Part shown: piece by piece, positions 36,168 to 44,032 of the stretch
How positions within the stretch are numbered: the first letter of the stretch is position 1
How the letters are laid out: each line of letters starts with the position of its first letter
Source of the DNA: Bradyrhizobium sp. CCBAU 53340
GTDB taxonomy: Bacteria; Pseudomonadota; Alphaproteobacteria; Rhizobiales; Xanthobacteraceae
DNA length: 64,000 nt
Direction of reading: 5' to 3'
Assembly (NCBI RefSeq): GCF_015291645.1
Contig: NZ_CP030055.1
Location: forward strand, 5,456,001 to 5,520,000
The notes under the pieces: model-generated
What the model saw: only the letters and a program-made list of their open reading frames with translations
Database searches by the model: none
What the model was told of the DNA's origin: nothing
Made by a program: the position numbers and the translations under genes

Positions 36168-36418
36168 CCAGAGACGGCGCTGGGATGAAGGTCAAAATAC
36201 TCCGGATGAAGTCAAATAGTTCCTTGAAATGTGCGTGTGGGCTTGTGGCCCTTTTTGGCCTGTCCCGGCACTCGTCATGAGGTCGGGTGTGAGGGGCAGT
36301 CCCGACCTGGCTCGTATGAGGCTGAATCGCCGCTGATGCCCCAGAGCGGGCTTGGATAGATGACAAGGCGCTTCACGAAAGGCTAGTGTTCGGCGGTTCT
36401 TTCTGCAAGGGAGCGACC

Positions 36419-37426
36419 ATGCCAGCGCAAAGTCCCGCCGTCGAACTCATGAAACTGATCGGCGGCTTTCAAGTCTCTCAAGCCATATCGGCGATGGCGG
36501 AGCTCGGCATCGCCGACGTGCTGAAGGGTGATGTCCTGGCGAGCAATGATATCGCCCGAGCGGTCAAATGTGATCCGCCATCTCTGTACCGCTTGCTGCA
36601 TGCGCTGGCGTCAGCCGGTCTGTTGGAAGAACAGGCAGACCAGCGCTTCCGCCTAACGCCGGTCGGAGAGTGTCTGAGATCGGACTTCCCGGACTCACGG
36701 TCGGCGTGGGCGCGGTATGTTGGCCGCCCTTACGTTCGGCAATCATGGGGAAACCTCGCCGATTGCGTGAGGAGCGGAAAGAGCGCGTTCGAACTCTTGC
36801 ACCAGGCAAATTTGTGGACGTGGCGCGGAGAAAGGCCCGAGGAAACCGCGATCTTCGACGCCGCAATGAGCGAGTTGTCTCGCTCGGGAGGCGCTGCAAT
36901 TGCGTCCGCTCACGACTTCTCGGCCTACAAGGTGATCGTCGATATCGGTGGCGGACAGGGAGCGTTACTCGCCGCCATTCTCTCGCACCATCGAGATACT
37001 CGCGGTATCCTCTTTGACCTGCCGCATGTCATCGCCAAAGCACAAGATCTGCTGGCAGCGGCAAAGGTTGACGACCGCTGCGAGATCGTTGGCGGGGACG
37101 TGTTCAAGAGCGTCCCCGGAGGCGGCGATGCCTATGTCATCAAATCCGTCTTGATGGATGAGAGCGACGACAGCGTTGTTTCAATTCTTCGTCGCTGTCG
37201 CTCCGTTATGACACCCTCAGCGCGGATCATTGTAATTGAGCACCTCCTCACGCCGCCAAACCAGCCGGAGGTCAATTATAGCGACATGACCATGATGGTG
37301 ATGACCGGCGGTCGCGAGCGCACACAACGTGAATTTGAAGCGTTGTTTGCCGCTTCAGGCCTGCGCCTGGAGCAAGCCGTGGCCACCCGCTCGCCTTTCA
37401 CATTGCTAATCGGGACTCAAGCCTGA
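36419..37426 (+). CDS. SAM-dependent O-methyltransferase (acetylserotonin-OMT-like)
   Basis: 335 aa. N-terminal winged-helix dimerisation domain (residues ~10-90, ISAMAELGIADVLKGD, CDPPSLYRLLHALASAGLLEE), then a class I methyltransferase fold with the SAM loop VIVDIGGGQGALLAAIL and acidic FDLPHVI. Pattern of plant-type OMTs also found in bacterial secondary metabolism; substrate unknown. ATG at 36419 follows AAGGGAGCG. Monocistronic, no biosynthetic neighbours. Confidence 0.88.
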   Translation: MPAQSPAVELMKLIGGFQVSQAISAMAELGIADVLKGDVLASNDIARAVKCDPPSLYRLLHALASAGLLEEQADQRFRLTPVGECLRSDFPDSRSAWARYVGRPYVRQSWGNLADCVRSGKSAFELLHQANLWTWRGERPEETAIFDAAMSELSRSGGAAIASAHDFSAYKVIVDIGGGQGALLAAILSHHRDTRGILFDLPHVIAKAQDLLAAAKVDDRCEIVGGDVFKSVPGGGDAYVIKSVLMDESDDSVVSILRRCRSVMTPSARIIVIEHLLTPPNQPEVNYSDMTMMVMTGGRERTQREFEALFAASGLRLEQAVATRSPFTLLIGTQA

Positions 37427-37514
37427 ACCGCGCGACACGCCAGAGCTGCATAGCGAAGAAGACAACGCCGTCGCTGGCATCATACCGGGCACACGTTCTG
37501 CGAAAGGTTTGGCC

Positions 37515-38882
37515 TTACGAACAGCCACACCCTGAAGCGCCGGCCTTCCTGGCCGTTTCGTCGGCGGCACAGCAGGCCGAGGCATCTTGCTTCGCCGGGC
37601 CGCCGCAACAACCTGCGGCGCCTGATGTCTCGACGCCGCCGCGCGTGCAGACGCCGGTTTCCGGCAGCACCAGCTCGACCCGCGCCGCGGCCGCCTTGTC
37701 GCCGGCGATATCGGCGGCGATCGATCGGACCTGCTCATAGCCGGTCATCATCAGGAAGGTCGGCGCGCGGCCGTACGACTTCATGCCGGCGATGTAGAAA
37801 CCGGGCTCGTCATGGGACAGCTCGCGTGCGCCGTGCGGACGCACGGTGCCGCAGCTGTGTTCGTTGGGATCGATCAGCGGCGCCAGTGCGACCGGCGCCT
37901 CGATGGCCGGATCGAGCCGCAGGCGCAGCTCGGACAGAAACGAAAAGTCGGGACGGAAGCCCGTCGACACGATCAGCTCGTCCACGACCACGCTGCGCGC
38001 ACCGCAGCAGGCGCCGGCCGATATCTTGAGGCGGCCTTCGGAATCCGACAGATGCGTGACGCCGAACTCGGCCTCGACCCTGATTTTTCCGGACGCGACG
38101 AGCGCAGCAAAGGCACTGCCGAGCTCGCCGCGGGCCGCAAGCTTGTCGTTGCTGCCGCCGCCGAAAGCCTTGGCCGGATCGGCGCCGCGCAGCAGCCAGA
38201 GGACTTGCGTCCCTGCTACCTCGTCGGCGAGCCGCGCGAGATCGATCAACGTGCCGACCGCGGAATGGCCGGCGCCGAGCACCGCAACCGTCTTTCCGCC
38301 ATATCGGGAACGCTGCACGCCCCGCACATCGGGCATGCCATAGGCGATGCGGTCACCGCGCTCCGCCTCGCCGATCGCCGGCAGGCCGTTGCTGCCGGCC
38401 GGATTGGGGGAGAACCATGTCCCCGAGGTATCGATCACGGCATCGGCGCGCAGAACCTCGGGCCCCTTGCCGTTCTGGTAGCGGATTTCGAAAGGCGCCT
38501 TCTCTCGCCCCCTCGTCTTCGCCTTGTCGAAACCGGCGCGGCTGATGGCCGTGACGCGGCTGGAGGTGCGGATCACCTCGCGTAGCGGCGTCCGCGTCGC
38601 CAGCGGCTCGAGGTATCCTTCCAGCAGTTCGCCGCCGGTCGGATAGGCCTGGGGATCAGGCGAATTCCACCCCATCGGCGCGAGCAGACGCGCGGCGGCC
38701 TTGTCGACGTTGTATTCCCACGGCGAAAACAGCTGAACGTGCTGCCACTGGCGGATCGCATGTCCCACCTCCGGCCCGGACTCCAGAACGACGGGCAACA
38801 TGCCACGCTCCAGCACATGTGCGGCCGCGGCAAGACCAACAGGCCCTGCCCCGATGATGGCTACCGTCTTTCCGTCGCGCAT
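37515..38882 (-). CDS. FAD/NAD(P)-dependent flavoprotein with Cys-rich tail, arsenic-linked
   Basis: 455 aa flavoprotein monooxygenase/oxidoreductase fold: first Rossmann IIGAGPVGLAAAAHVLERG, second VAVLGAGHSAVGTLIDLA, and the ATG-like STGFRPDFSF motif. Residues ~405-455 are an unusual tail with seven Cys (LPETGVC, GCCGG, ACCAAD, GCGCS), suitable for binding a thiophilic metal or arsenite. Encoded 48 nt after arsR on the same strand, so it belongs to the arsenic response. Reaction unknown; ArsO-like flavoproteins occur in ars operons. Confidence 0.82.
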   Translation of the reverse strand: MRDGKTVAIIGAGPVGLAAAAHVLERGMLPVVLESGPEVGHAIRQWQHVQLFSPWEYNVDKAAARLLAPMGWNSPDPQAYPTGGELLEGYLEPLATRTPLREVIRTSSRVTAISRAGFDKAKTRGREKAPFEIRYQNGKGPEVLRADAVIDTSGTWFSPNPAGSNGLPAIGEAERGDRIAYGMPDVRGVQRSRYGGKTVAVLGAGHSAVGTLIDLARLADEVAGTQVLWLLRGADPAKAFGGGSNDKLAARGELGSAFAALVASGKIRVEAEFGVTHLSDSEGRLKISAGACCGARSVVVDELIVSTGFRPDFSFLSELRLRLDPAIEAPVALAPLIDPNEHSCGTVRPHGARELSHDEPGFYIAGMKSYGRAPTFLMMTGYEQVRSIAADIAGDKAAAARVELVLPETGVCTRGGVETSGAAGCCGGPAKQDASACCAADETARKAGASGCGCS

Positions 38883-38930
38883 TGTACTGCTCCCATCCTT
38901 CTAGAATCATCGAATAATCTGGCAAAAAAA

Positions 38931-39248
38931 TCAGGCCGCGGACTGAGCGCCCCCGCATCCGACTTCGTCCGCACAGCACTCCGCCGCCAGGAAATCTACC
39001 AGCCCCCGCATCGCATCGAAGTTGGCGTGACACACCAGCGTCGTGGATTCGCGGACCTGACTGACGAGCCCGACTGCAACCAGAGACTTGATGTGATGAG
39101 ACAGCGTCGATGCCGGGATCTTCAGCTTGTCCTGCAAGCGGCCGACCGGCATGCCGGAATGTCCCGCCCGGACAAGGGCGCGGTAAATCTGCAGCCGGGT
39201 GCGGTTACCCAAGGCTTCCAGCCGCGCTGCTGCATCATCGATCTTCAT
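38931..39248 (-). CDS. arsR: ArsR/SmtB-family repressor (second copy)
   Basis: 105 aa winged-helix repressor: MKIDDAAARLEALGNRTRLQ, DNA-recognition helix in PASTLSHHIKSLVAVGLV. The C-terminal tail FLAAECCADEVGCGG has three Cys able to bind As(III). ATG at 39248 gives family length. Precedes the flavoprotein, and the palindrome at 39287-39310 is its probable operator. Confidence 0.9.
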   Translation of the reverse strand: MKIDDAAARLEALGNRTRLQIYRALVRAGHSGMPVGRLQDKLKIPASTLSHHIKSLVAVGLVSQVRESTTLVCHANFDAMRGLVDFLAAECCADEVGCGGAQSAA

Positions 39249-39286
39249 GGCATGTACGATGCGCCCATCCAGATCGGATGTCAACG

Positions 39287-39310
39287 ATATTTCTAGAATG
39301 TTCGAAATAT
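39287..39310. promoter_or_regulatory. Palindrome upstream of arsR, probable ArsR operator
   Basis: Outer arms ATATTTC (39287-39293) and GAAATAT (39304-39310), with a near-symmetric TAGAATGTTC centre: 24 bp, 39 nt upstream of the arsR ATG. ArsR-type operators are AT-rich dyads of this size. A TTGACA hexamer follows directly on the minus strand (39278-39283). Confidence 0.6.
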
Positions 39311-39324
39311 TAGGCTGGCTCAAG

Positions 39325-39531
39325 TCAGCCTTGGCAGCACTTTCCGTTTTGCTGGATTGAAGGACAAGGGATAGAGCCATAAGAGCAGTACACGCAGCAA
39401 TCGCCGCTCTTGGGCTTGAGCCGGATCCCACATCCCTTGCAATCGTAGAAGAACTGGCAGGCGTCGGTCGGCATCGTCTCGACCGCCGCATGATAGCAGA
39501 CTGGACAGGTAATGATGGACTGCACCTGCAT
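39325..39531 (-). CDS. GDCCVxC-domain small protein
   Basis: 68 aa with nine or more Cys. Paired zinc-ribbon-like knuckles (CPVC, CKGC) and the signature GDCCVYCSYG that names the family. Small GDCCVxC proteins are commonly encoded next to mercury or arsenic resistance genes. ATG at 39531. Ends 76 nt before arsR, on the same strand, upstream of the probable operator. Confidence 0.82.
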   Translation of the reverse strand: MQVQSIITCPVCYHAAVETMPTDACQFFYDCKGCGIRLKPKSGDCCVYCSYGSIPCPSIQQNGKCCQG

Positions 39532-39806
39532 GGACGGCTTCCGCGATCACCAAACACGGCCATTCTAACAGTTCGGGGCAAACGCGGCCAGTTCGGAAAG
39601 TCATATTGAGGAGAGCATACAAAGCTCCAAAACAACGATAGAACTGGTTTGATAGTTGTAATTGTCCGGAGTTTGCTGTCGCGACGAGCGCGCGTCCTGG
39701 CGGGTTGCTGGGTGCTTTGTATCGGATGCGGCGCCGGAGCATTTGCCGTCAGGAGGCCATCCTCGTCGGCCAAGGCGAAGACAAATCGCAAGATGACAGC
39801 GATGCC
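39532..39806. other. Divergent intergenic region, 275 bp
   Basis: Between the GDCCVxC gene (minus) and the membrane-protein gene (plus). Contains A/T-rich stretches (39600-39670) likely to hold promoters for both directions; no gene is recognised. Confidence 0.4.
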
Positions 39807-40349
39807 ATGACAGGTGCAGAGACGACCATCGTGGCGGGCCTCGAAATTCCTTCGACCGACCCCTTCTTGCTGGCGGTGGTCCTGGGAGTGCATATCCCCC
39901 TGGGCCTGGCATGCGTTGCGACCGGCGCAATCGCGATGTTGAGCGAGAAGCGCCGCGGGCGCCATTCGAGGCTTGGAACGACCTATTTCTGGTCCCTGCT
40001 GGCGCTCCTCGCAACCGCGACATTGCTGTCGCTCATGCGCTGGGCCGAAAATTATCATTTGTTCGCTCTCGGCGCCTTGTCATTCACTTGCGCATGGATC
40101 GGGCGCACTGCGCTTCGACGCCACTGGCGTTACCGGGTCAGGCTCCATATCGCGGGGATGGGCCTGTCGTACCTCCTGATGCTGGTTGCCTTCTACGTCG
40201 ACAACGGAAAGCAGCTTCCGGTTTGGCGCGACCTGCCTCATGTCCTGTACTGGCTTATCCCCTTGGCCATTGGTATTCCGCTGATCGTTCGCGCCCTTCT
40301 GTGGCCGCCGCTGGCGCCAGCCCGCCATGATCTTCATGTGACGCGGTAA
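39807..40349 (+). CDS. DUF2306-like integral membrane protein
   Basis: 180 aa from the ATG at 39807 (MTGAETTIVAGLEIP). Five hydrophobic helices (PFLLAVVLGVHIPLGLACVA, TYFWSLLALLATATLLSLM, YHLFALGALSFTCAWIGRTA, LHIAGMGLSYLLMLVAFYV, VLYWLIPLAIGIPLIVRALL) with RRGRHSRLGTTYFW between the first two, the H-x-x-L-G pattern of DUF2306. Upstream in-frame ATG (39726) and TTG (39705) starts cannot be excluded. Same strand as the ars operon that starts 123 nt further on. Confidence 0.62.
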   Translation: MTGAETTIVAGLEIPSTDPFLLAVVLGVHIPLGLACVATGAIAMLSEKRRGRHSRLGTTYFWSLLALLATATLLSLMRWAENYHLFALGALSFTCAWIGRTALRRHWRYRVRLHIAGMGLSYLLMLVAFYVDNGKQLPVWRDLPHVLYWLIPLAIGIPLIVRALLWPPLAPARHDLHVTR

Positions 40350-40454
40350 TTTACGATGCGCAGACCGATCGAGGTCCTCAAGCCAGTCCTGCCGAATGGT
40401 TCCTTCCGACGCGAAACGCGATCGCCGGATTCCCGATTGACGTCGCGCCCATAA

Positions 40455-40471
40455 TTCCATAAGTCTGGATA
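40455..40471. promoter_or_regulatory. Weak dyad overlapping the start of arsR-1
   Basis: TTCCATAAGTCTGGATA contains TCCA-N6-TGGA immediately upstream of the arsR ATG at 40473. No Shine-Dalgarno is obvious, so it could be an operator and a leaderless start together. Low certainty. Confidence 0.3.
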
Positions 40472-40472
40472 T

Positions 40473-40835
40473 ATGGAAACCGAAGAAGCCGTCCTGGCGC
40501 TCGCCGCGCTGTCGCAATCGACCCGTCTGGAGGCGTTCCGGACGCTGGTCAGGCACGAACCCGACGGCCTTGCGGCCGGCGACCTCGCTCGTCTGCTCGA
40601 AGTGCCCCAGAACACGCTCTCGGCGCATCTTTCAATTCTCAGCCGTGCGCGCCTCGTGTCCTCCGAACGACAGAGTCGTTCGATCGTCTATCGCGCCAAC
40701 CTCGCCGCATTTCGCGATGTCGCGGTTTTCCTGCTACGCGATTGCTGCGGCGGACGGCCTGAGGTCTGCGATCCCGTCGTCGACAGCCTGCAAGCCTGCT
40801 GCTCTCCCAAGCGAAAGGGGAAAGTCCGTGCCTGA
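40473..40835 (+). CDS. arsR: ArsR-family arsenical-resistance repressor
   Basis: 120 aa. LALAALSQSTRLEAFRTLV starts a winged helix; recognition helix in QNTLSAHLSILSRARLVS. Cys pairs near the C-terminus (LLRDCCGGRPEVC, QACCSPK) are available for As(III). First gene of the operon arsR-arsC-acr3-arsC; the next gene overlaps it by 8 nt. Different in sequence from the other arsR in this island, so the two may sense at different thresholds. Confidence 0.92.
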   Translation: METEEAVLALAALSQSTRLEAFRTLVRHEPDGLAAGDLARLLEVPQNTLSAHLSILSRARLVSSERQSRSIVYRANLAAFRDVAVFLLRDCCGGRPEVCDPVVDSLQACCSPKRKGKVRA

Positions 40836-41355
40836 CCAGATGTACAACGTCCTGTTCCTGTGCACCGGAAATTCGGCGCGCTCGATCCTCGCCGAGTCCA
40901 TTCTTCGCAAGGATGGCGCCGGCCGCTTCCGGTCATTCTCCGCCGGCAGCACGCCGAAAGACGCGGTGCATCCACTGGCACTGCGGACGCTGGAAAACAT
41001 GGACTATCCCGCCGACGGGATGCGTTCGAAGAGCTGGCTAGAGTTCGCCGCGTCCGATGCGCCGGTGATGGATTTCGTCTTCACCGTTTGCGACAATGCG
41101 GCTGGCGAAGCTTGCCCGATCTGGCCGGGACAACCGATGACCGCACATTGGGGCATCGAGGATCCCGCCTCTGCCGAAGGCAGCGATCTGGAGAAGCAGG
41201 CGGCGTTCAATACCGCATTCCGCTACCTCAAAAACCGGATCGACACCTTCGTGAACCTGCCACTCAAAAGCATCGACAAGCTCTCGCTTGGCACTAGGCT
41301 TCGCGAGATCGGCCGCTCCGACGGGGCAACGTCCAACAGAAACGATGTGGCATAG
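40828..41355 (+). CDS. arsC: Arsenate reductase, thioredoxin-coupled LMW-PTP type
   Basis: 175 aa. GTG start at 40828 after AAAGGGGAAAG (overlap with arsR); the ATG at 40840 would also be plausible. P-loop FLCTGNSARS with catalytic Cys12, and the redox pair in TVCDNAAGEACPIWPG, which is the pattern of Staphylococcus-type ArsC. Reduces arsenate to arsenite, exported by the next gene. C-terminal ~40 residues are an extension with no domain. Confidence 0.93.
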   Translation: MPDQMYNVLFLCTGNSARSILAESILRKDGAGRFRSFSAGSTPKDAVHPLALRTLENMDYPADGMRSKSWLEFAASDAPVMDFVFTVCDNAAGEACPIWPGQPMTAHWGIEDPASAEGSDLEKQAAFNTAFRYLKNRIDTFVNLPLKSIDKLSLGTRLREIGRSDGATSNRNDVA

Positions 41356-41357
41356 GG

Positions 41358-42413
41358 ATGGGCATCTTCGAACGATACCTTACCCTTTGGGTTGCGCTTT
41401 GCATCATCGTCGGCGTCGCCCTGGGGCACGTCATGCCCGGCTTTTTCGGCGCGGTCGCAGCTGCTGAGATCGCCAAGGTCAACTTGCCGGTGGCGATGCT
41501 GATCTGGCTCATGATTGTGCCGATGTTGCTGAAGATCGATTTCGGCTCATTGGGCGAGGTGCGGCAGCATTGGCGCGGCGTCGGCATCACTCTTTTCATC
41601 AACTGGGCGGTCAAGCCGTTCTCGATGGCGCTGCTGGGCTCGTTCTTCATCGGTCACCTGTTCGCGCCGTGGTTACCGGCTGGCCAGATTCCCTCGTACA
41701 TTGCCGGCTTGATCCTGTTGGCGGCCGCGCCCTGCACCGCGATGGTGTTCGTGTGGTCTAATCTGTGCGAGGGGGAACCTCACTATACCCTGAGTCAGGT
41801 CGCGCTGAACGACGTGATCATGGTTTTCCTGTTCGCCCCGCTCGTGGGGCTGCTGCTCGGAGTTGCCTCGATCAGCGTCCCATGGAGCACGTTGCTGCTC
41901 TCCGTTCTGCTCTACATCGTGGTGCCGGTCATCGTCGCGCAATTGTGGCGTAAGGTGCTTCTGCGAGGCGGCACGGACGGCTTCGACCGCGTCATGCGCG
42001 TGCTGCAACCTCTTTCGCTTGTTGCTCTGCTCGCGACCTTGGTGTTGCTCTTCGCCTTCCAGGGTGAGCAGATCGTCCGGCAACCCGGCGTCATCGCCAT
42101 CCTCGCCGTGCCCATTCTCGTCCAGGTTTATTTCAATGCGGGCTTGGCGTACTGGCTGAGCCGACGGTTTGGCGTGGCCTGGTGCGTCGCCGCCCCGGCC
42201 GCCCTCATCGGTGCAAGCAATTTCTTCGAACTGGCGGTCGCCGCCGCGATCAGCCTGTTCGGCCTCGAGTCCGGCGCCGCGCTGGCGACTGTGGTCGGTG
42301 TCCTCGTCGAGGTCCCGGTGATGCTGTCGGTCGTCCGCATCGTCAAGGCGACCCGGGGCTGGTACGAAGGTGGCGCGACGGAGCTTCCGACGGCCTTGAA
42401 GATCGGCCAATGA
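41358..42413 (+). CDS. acr3: ACR3-type arsenite efflux permease
   Basis: 351 aa, ten helices of the bile acid:sodium symporter superfamily. ACR3 landmarks: VNLPVAMLIWLMIVPMLLKI, helix 4 AAAPCTAMVFVWSNLCEGEP with the essential Cys, and VAAPAALIGASNFFELAVA. Exports As(III) by proton antiport. ATG at 41358 is 2 nt after the arsC stop. Confidence 0.96.
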   Translation: MGIFERYLTLWVALCIIVGVALGHVMPGFFGAVAAAEIAKVNLPVAMLIWLMIVPMLLKIDFGSLGEVRQHWRGVGITLFINWAVKPFSMALLGSFFIGHLFAPWLPAGQIPSYIAGLILLAAAPCTAMVFVWSNLCEGEPHYTLSQVALNDVIMVFLFAPLVGLLLGVASISVPWSTLLLSVLLYIVVPVIVAQLWRKVLLRGGTDGFDRVMRVLQPLSLVALLATLVLLFAFQGEQIVRQPGVIAILAVPILVQVYFNAGLAYWLSRRFGVAWCVAAPAALIGASNFFELAVAAAISLFGLESGAALATVVGVLVEVPVMLSVVRIVKATRGWYEGGATELPTALKIGQ

Positions 42414-42547
42414 AGCCGGAACATTGAATCTCGCCATGACCGCTACGCCTTTGTTTTGGCGAAGATGACGAAACCGCCCCCCTGCTGATATGACCTGCTC
42501 GGCCGTGCCGACGAGTGCGGCCATGCTATTGTCGCGGAGACCCGATC

Positions 42548-42949
42548 ATGAGCGTCACGATCTATCACAATCCCGACTGCGGCACCTCGCGCAACACGCT
42601 GGCAATGATCCGGCAGAGCGGCGAGGAACCTGTCGTCATTGAATACCTCAAGACGCCACCATCGCGCGAAACGCTCAAGCAACTGATCGCGGCGATGGGA
42701 CTATCCGTCCGCGGATTGCTGCGCGAGAAGGGAACGCCGTACAAGGAACTCGGCCTCGCCGATCCCAGATGGTCCGATGACGAACTGATCGACCAGATGC
42801 TGGCGCATCCGATTCTGATCAATCGCCCGATCGTGGTGACGGCAAATGGCACGCGATTGTGCAGGCCCTCGGAGGCGGTCGTCGATCTCCTCGATCGCCC
42901 CGTCGGCCGGTTCGTGAAAGAGGATGGCGAGGTCGTCGAAGCGCGATAG
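42548..42949 (+). CDS. arsC: Arsenate reductase, glutaredoxin-coupled type
   Basis: 133 aa. ATG at 42548, GATC upstream. ArsC family (R773 type): MSVTIYHNPDCGTSRNTLAM with catalytic Cys11, ILINRPIVVTANGTRLCRPS at the C-terminal arginine-rich site. Second, unrelated arsenate reductase in the same operon, 134 nt after acr3. Confidence 0.94.
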   Translation: MSVTIYHNPDCGTSRNTLAMIRQSGEEPVVIEYLKTPPSRETLKQLIAAMGLSVRGLLREKGTPYKELGLADPRWSDDELIDQMLAHPILINRPIVVTANGTRLCRPSEAVVDLLDRPVGRFVKEDGEVVEAR

Positions 42950-43194
42950 ACGCTTCAAACAGCGCCAGCACCGTCTTGCGGAAGGTCTCGTCGTCAATCT
43001 TCGAACAGCCGGAAACCAGACCACAGGCCGGCGACCATCTGCGCCGGCACCGATCTTCATCGGCGCAAGACAGGTACATCCATAGCTGTTCTCTCGAATG
43101 AGGCAGGCGAACACTTGGATGGATATCCATCTGATGAGAAGGTTGCGGATCCCCGGTGCCGCAATGCGCTACGGCCAAGGTCAGGACCGCCGAA

Positions 43195-44010
43195 CTATCT
43201 CGGCAAGTCGGACGATCGTTCTCGATGCGAGCCATGCGCCTCGAGCAATGACAGCGGAAATCCGAACGTCAAACCGGCACGGATTTCATTCACCGGGTGG
43301 CCGTTCGTCAAGGCGTGACGAATGCCGATGTCGAAGCTGAGATCGTCGTTCACCCGGTAGATCAAGCCGGCAAGGCCGGATATCGTCGCCATCTTGCCGA
43401 AGTCGTTCTCGTAGAAGATTTCGGCGACGGGACGGACCGTCCAGGTCGACGGCCCCTCGAGAATGGCGCCCACGAAGACGTCGGCGTGATGATCGCGGGT
43501 CAACGCGGTTTCCGCGTTGAGGTGGATCGTTCCCCAATCCCAGCGCTCCGAGACAATGGCGGCGAAGCTTGCGCCCACGCCCGAAGCGCCGGTGCTGTCC
43601 GGCAGCAGCACGCCAAATTCGGTCGCAACGCTTGGGCCCGTCTTGTCCTGCAGGCTGCCGGGCACGACCACATGCTTGAGAAACGCGCCTGCCGCCGTCA
43701 AGGTGGTCGGTCCGGGCGGAGAAAGGGACGTCTGCCCCTGGCCTTCGAAGACGGCTTCCCAACCCTCGCTCAGGCCATAATTGACGACCCAGGCCGGCGC
43801 GATCAGGCTTGTCCCGCTCTCATCACGCAGACGCCCCGCCGGTTGCAGCTCGATCTCCATTTCCCCTTTCTTGGCGACGGCAGCATCGGTGCCGTCGAAG
43901 GGGCGATAGGCCGCCGCCGGAGTGGCGAAGCCGCACAGGGCGAACGCGACCATGGCGCAGCGCATGGGATCGCTCACGGATATCCGGCAACGTTGGCTGC
44001 GTCGAAACAT
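43195..44010 (-). CDS. Outer-membrane beta-barrel, phenol MetA-type transporter family
   Basis: 271 aa from the ATG at 44010 (GGGAGGCG precedes it). Signal peptide ends near ATPAAAYRPF. The rest alternates polar and hydrophobic residues in beta-strand style with Gly/Asn turns, ending near GLTFGFPLSL; it matches the phenol MetA-pathway (PF13557) outer-membrane channel pattern. Last gene of the chrA operon, 22 nt after the beta-propeller protein, suggesting an outer-membrane route for the operon's substrate. Exact substrate unknown. Confidence 0.72.
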   Translation of the reverse strand: MFRRSQRCRISVSDPMRCAMVAFALCGFATPAAAYRPFDGTDAAVAKKGEMEIELQPAGRLRDESGTSLIAPAWVVNYGLSEGWEAVFEGQGQTSLSPPGPTTLTAAGAFLKHVVVPGSLQDKTGPSVATEFGVLLPDSTGASGVGASFAAIVSERWDWGTIHLNAETALTRDHHADVFVGAILEGPSTWTVRPVAEIFYENDFGKMATISGLAGLIYRVNDDLSFDIGIRHALTNGHPVNEIRAGLTFGFPLSLLEAHGSHRERSSDLPR

Positions 44011-44032
44011 GCGCCGCCTCCCGAAATCGATG

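Noticed and set aside
42950..43194. Possible extra gene between arsC and the outer-membrane channel gene
   Set aside because: Only overlapping short shadow frames on both strands; no coding signature.
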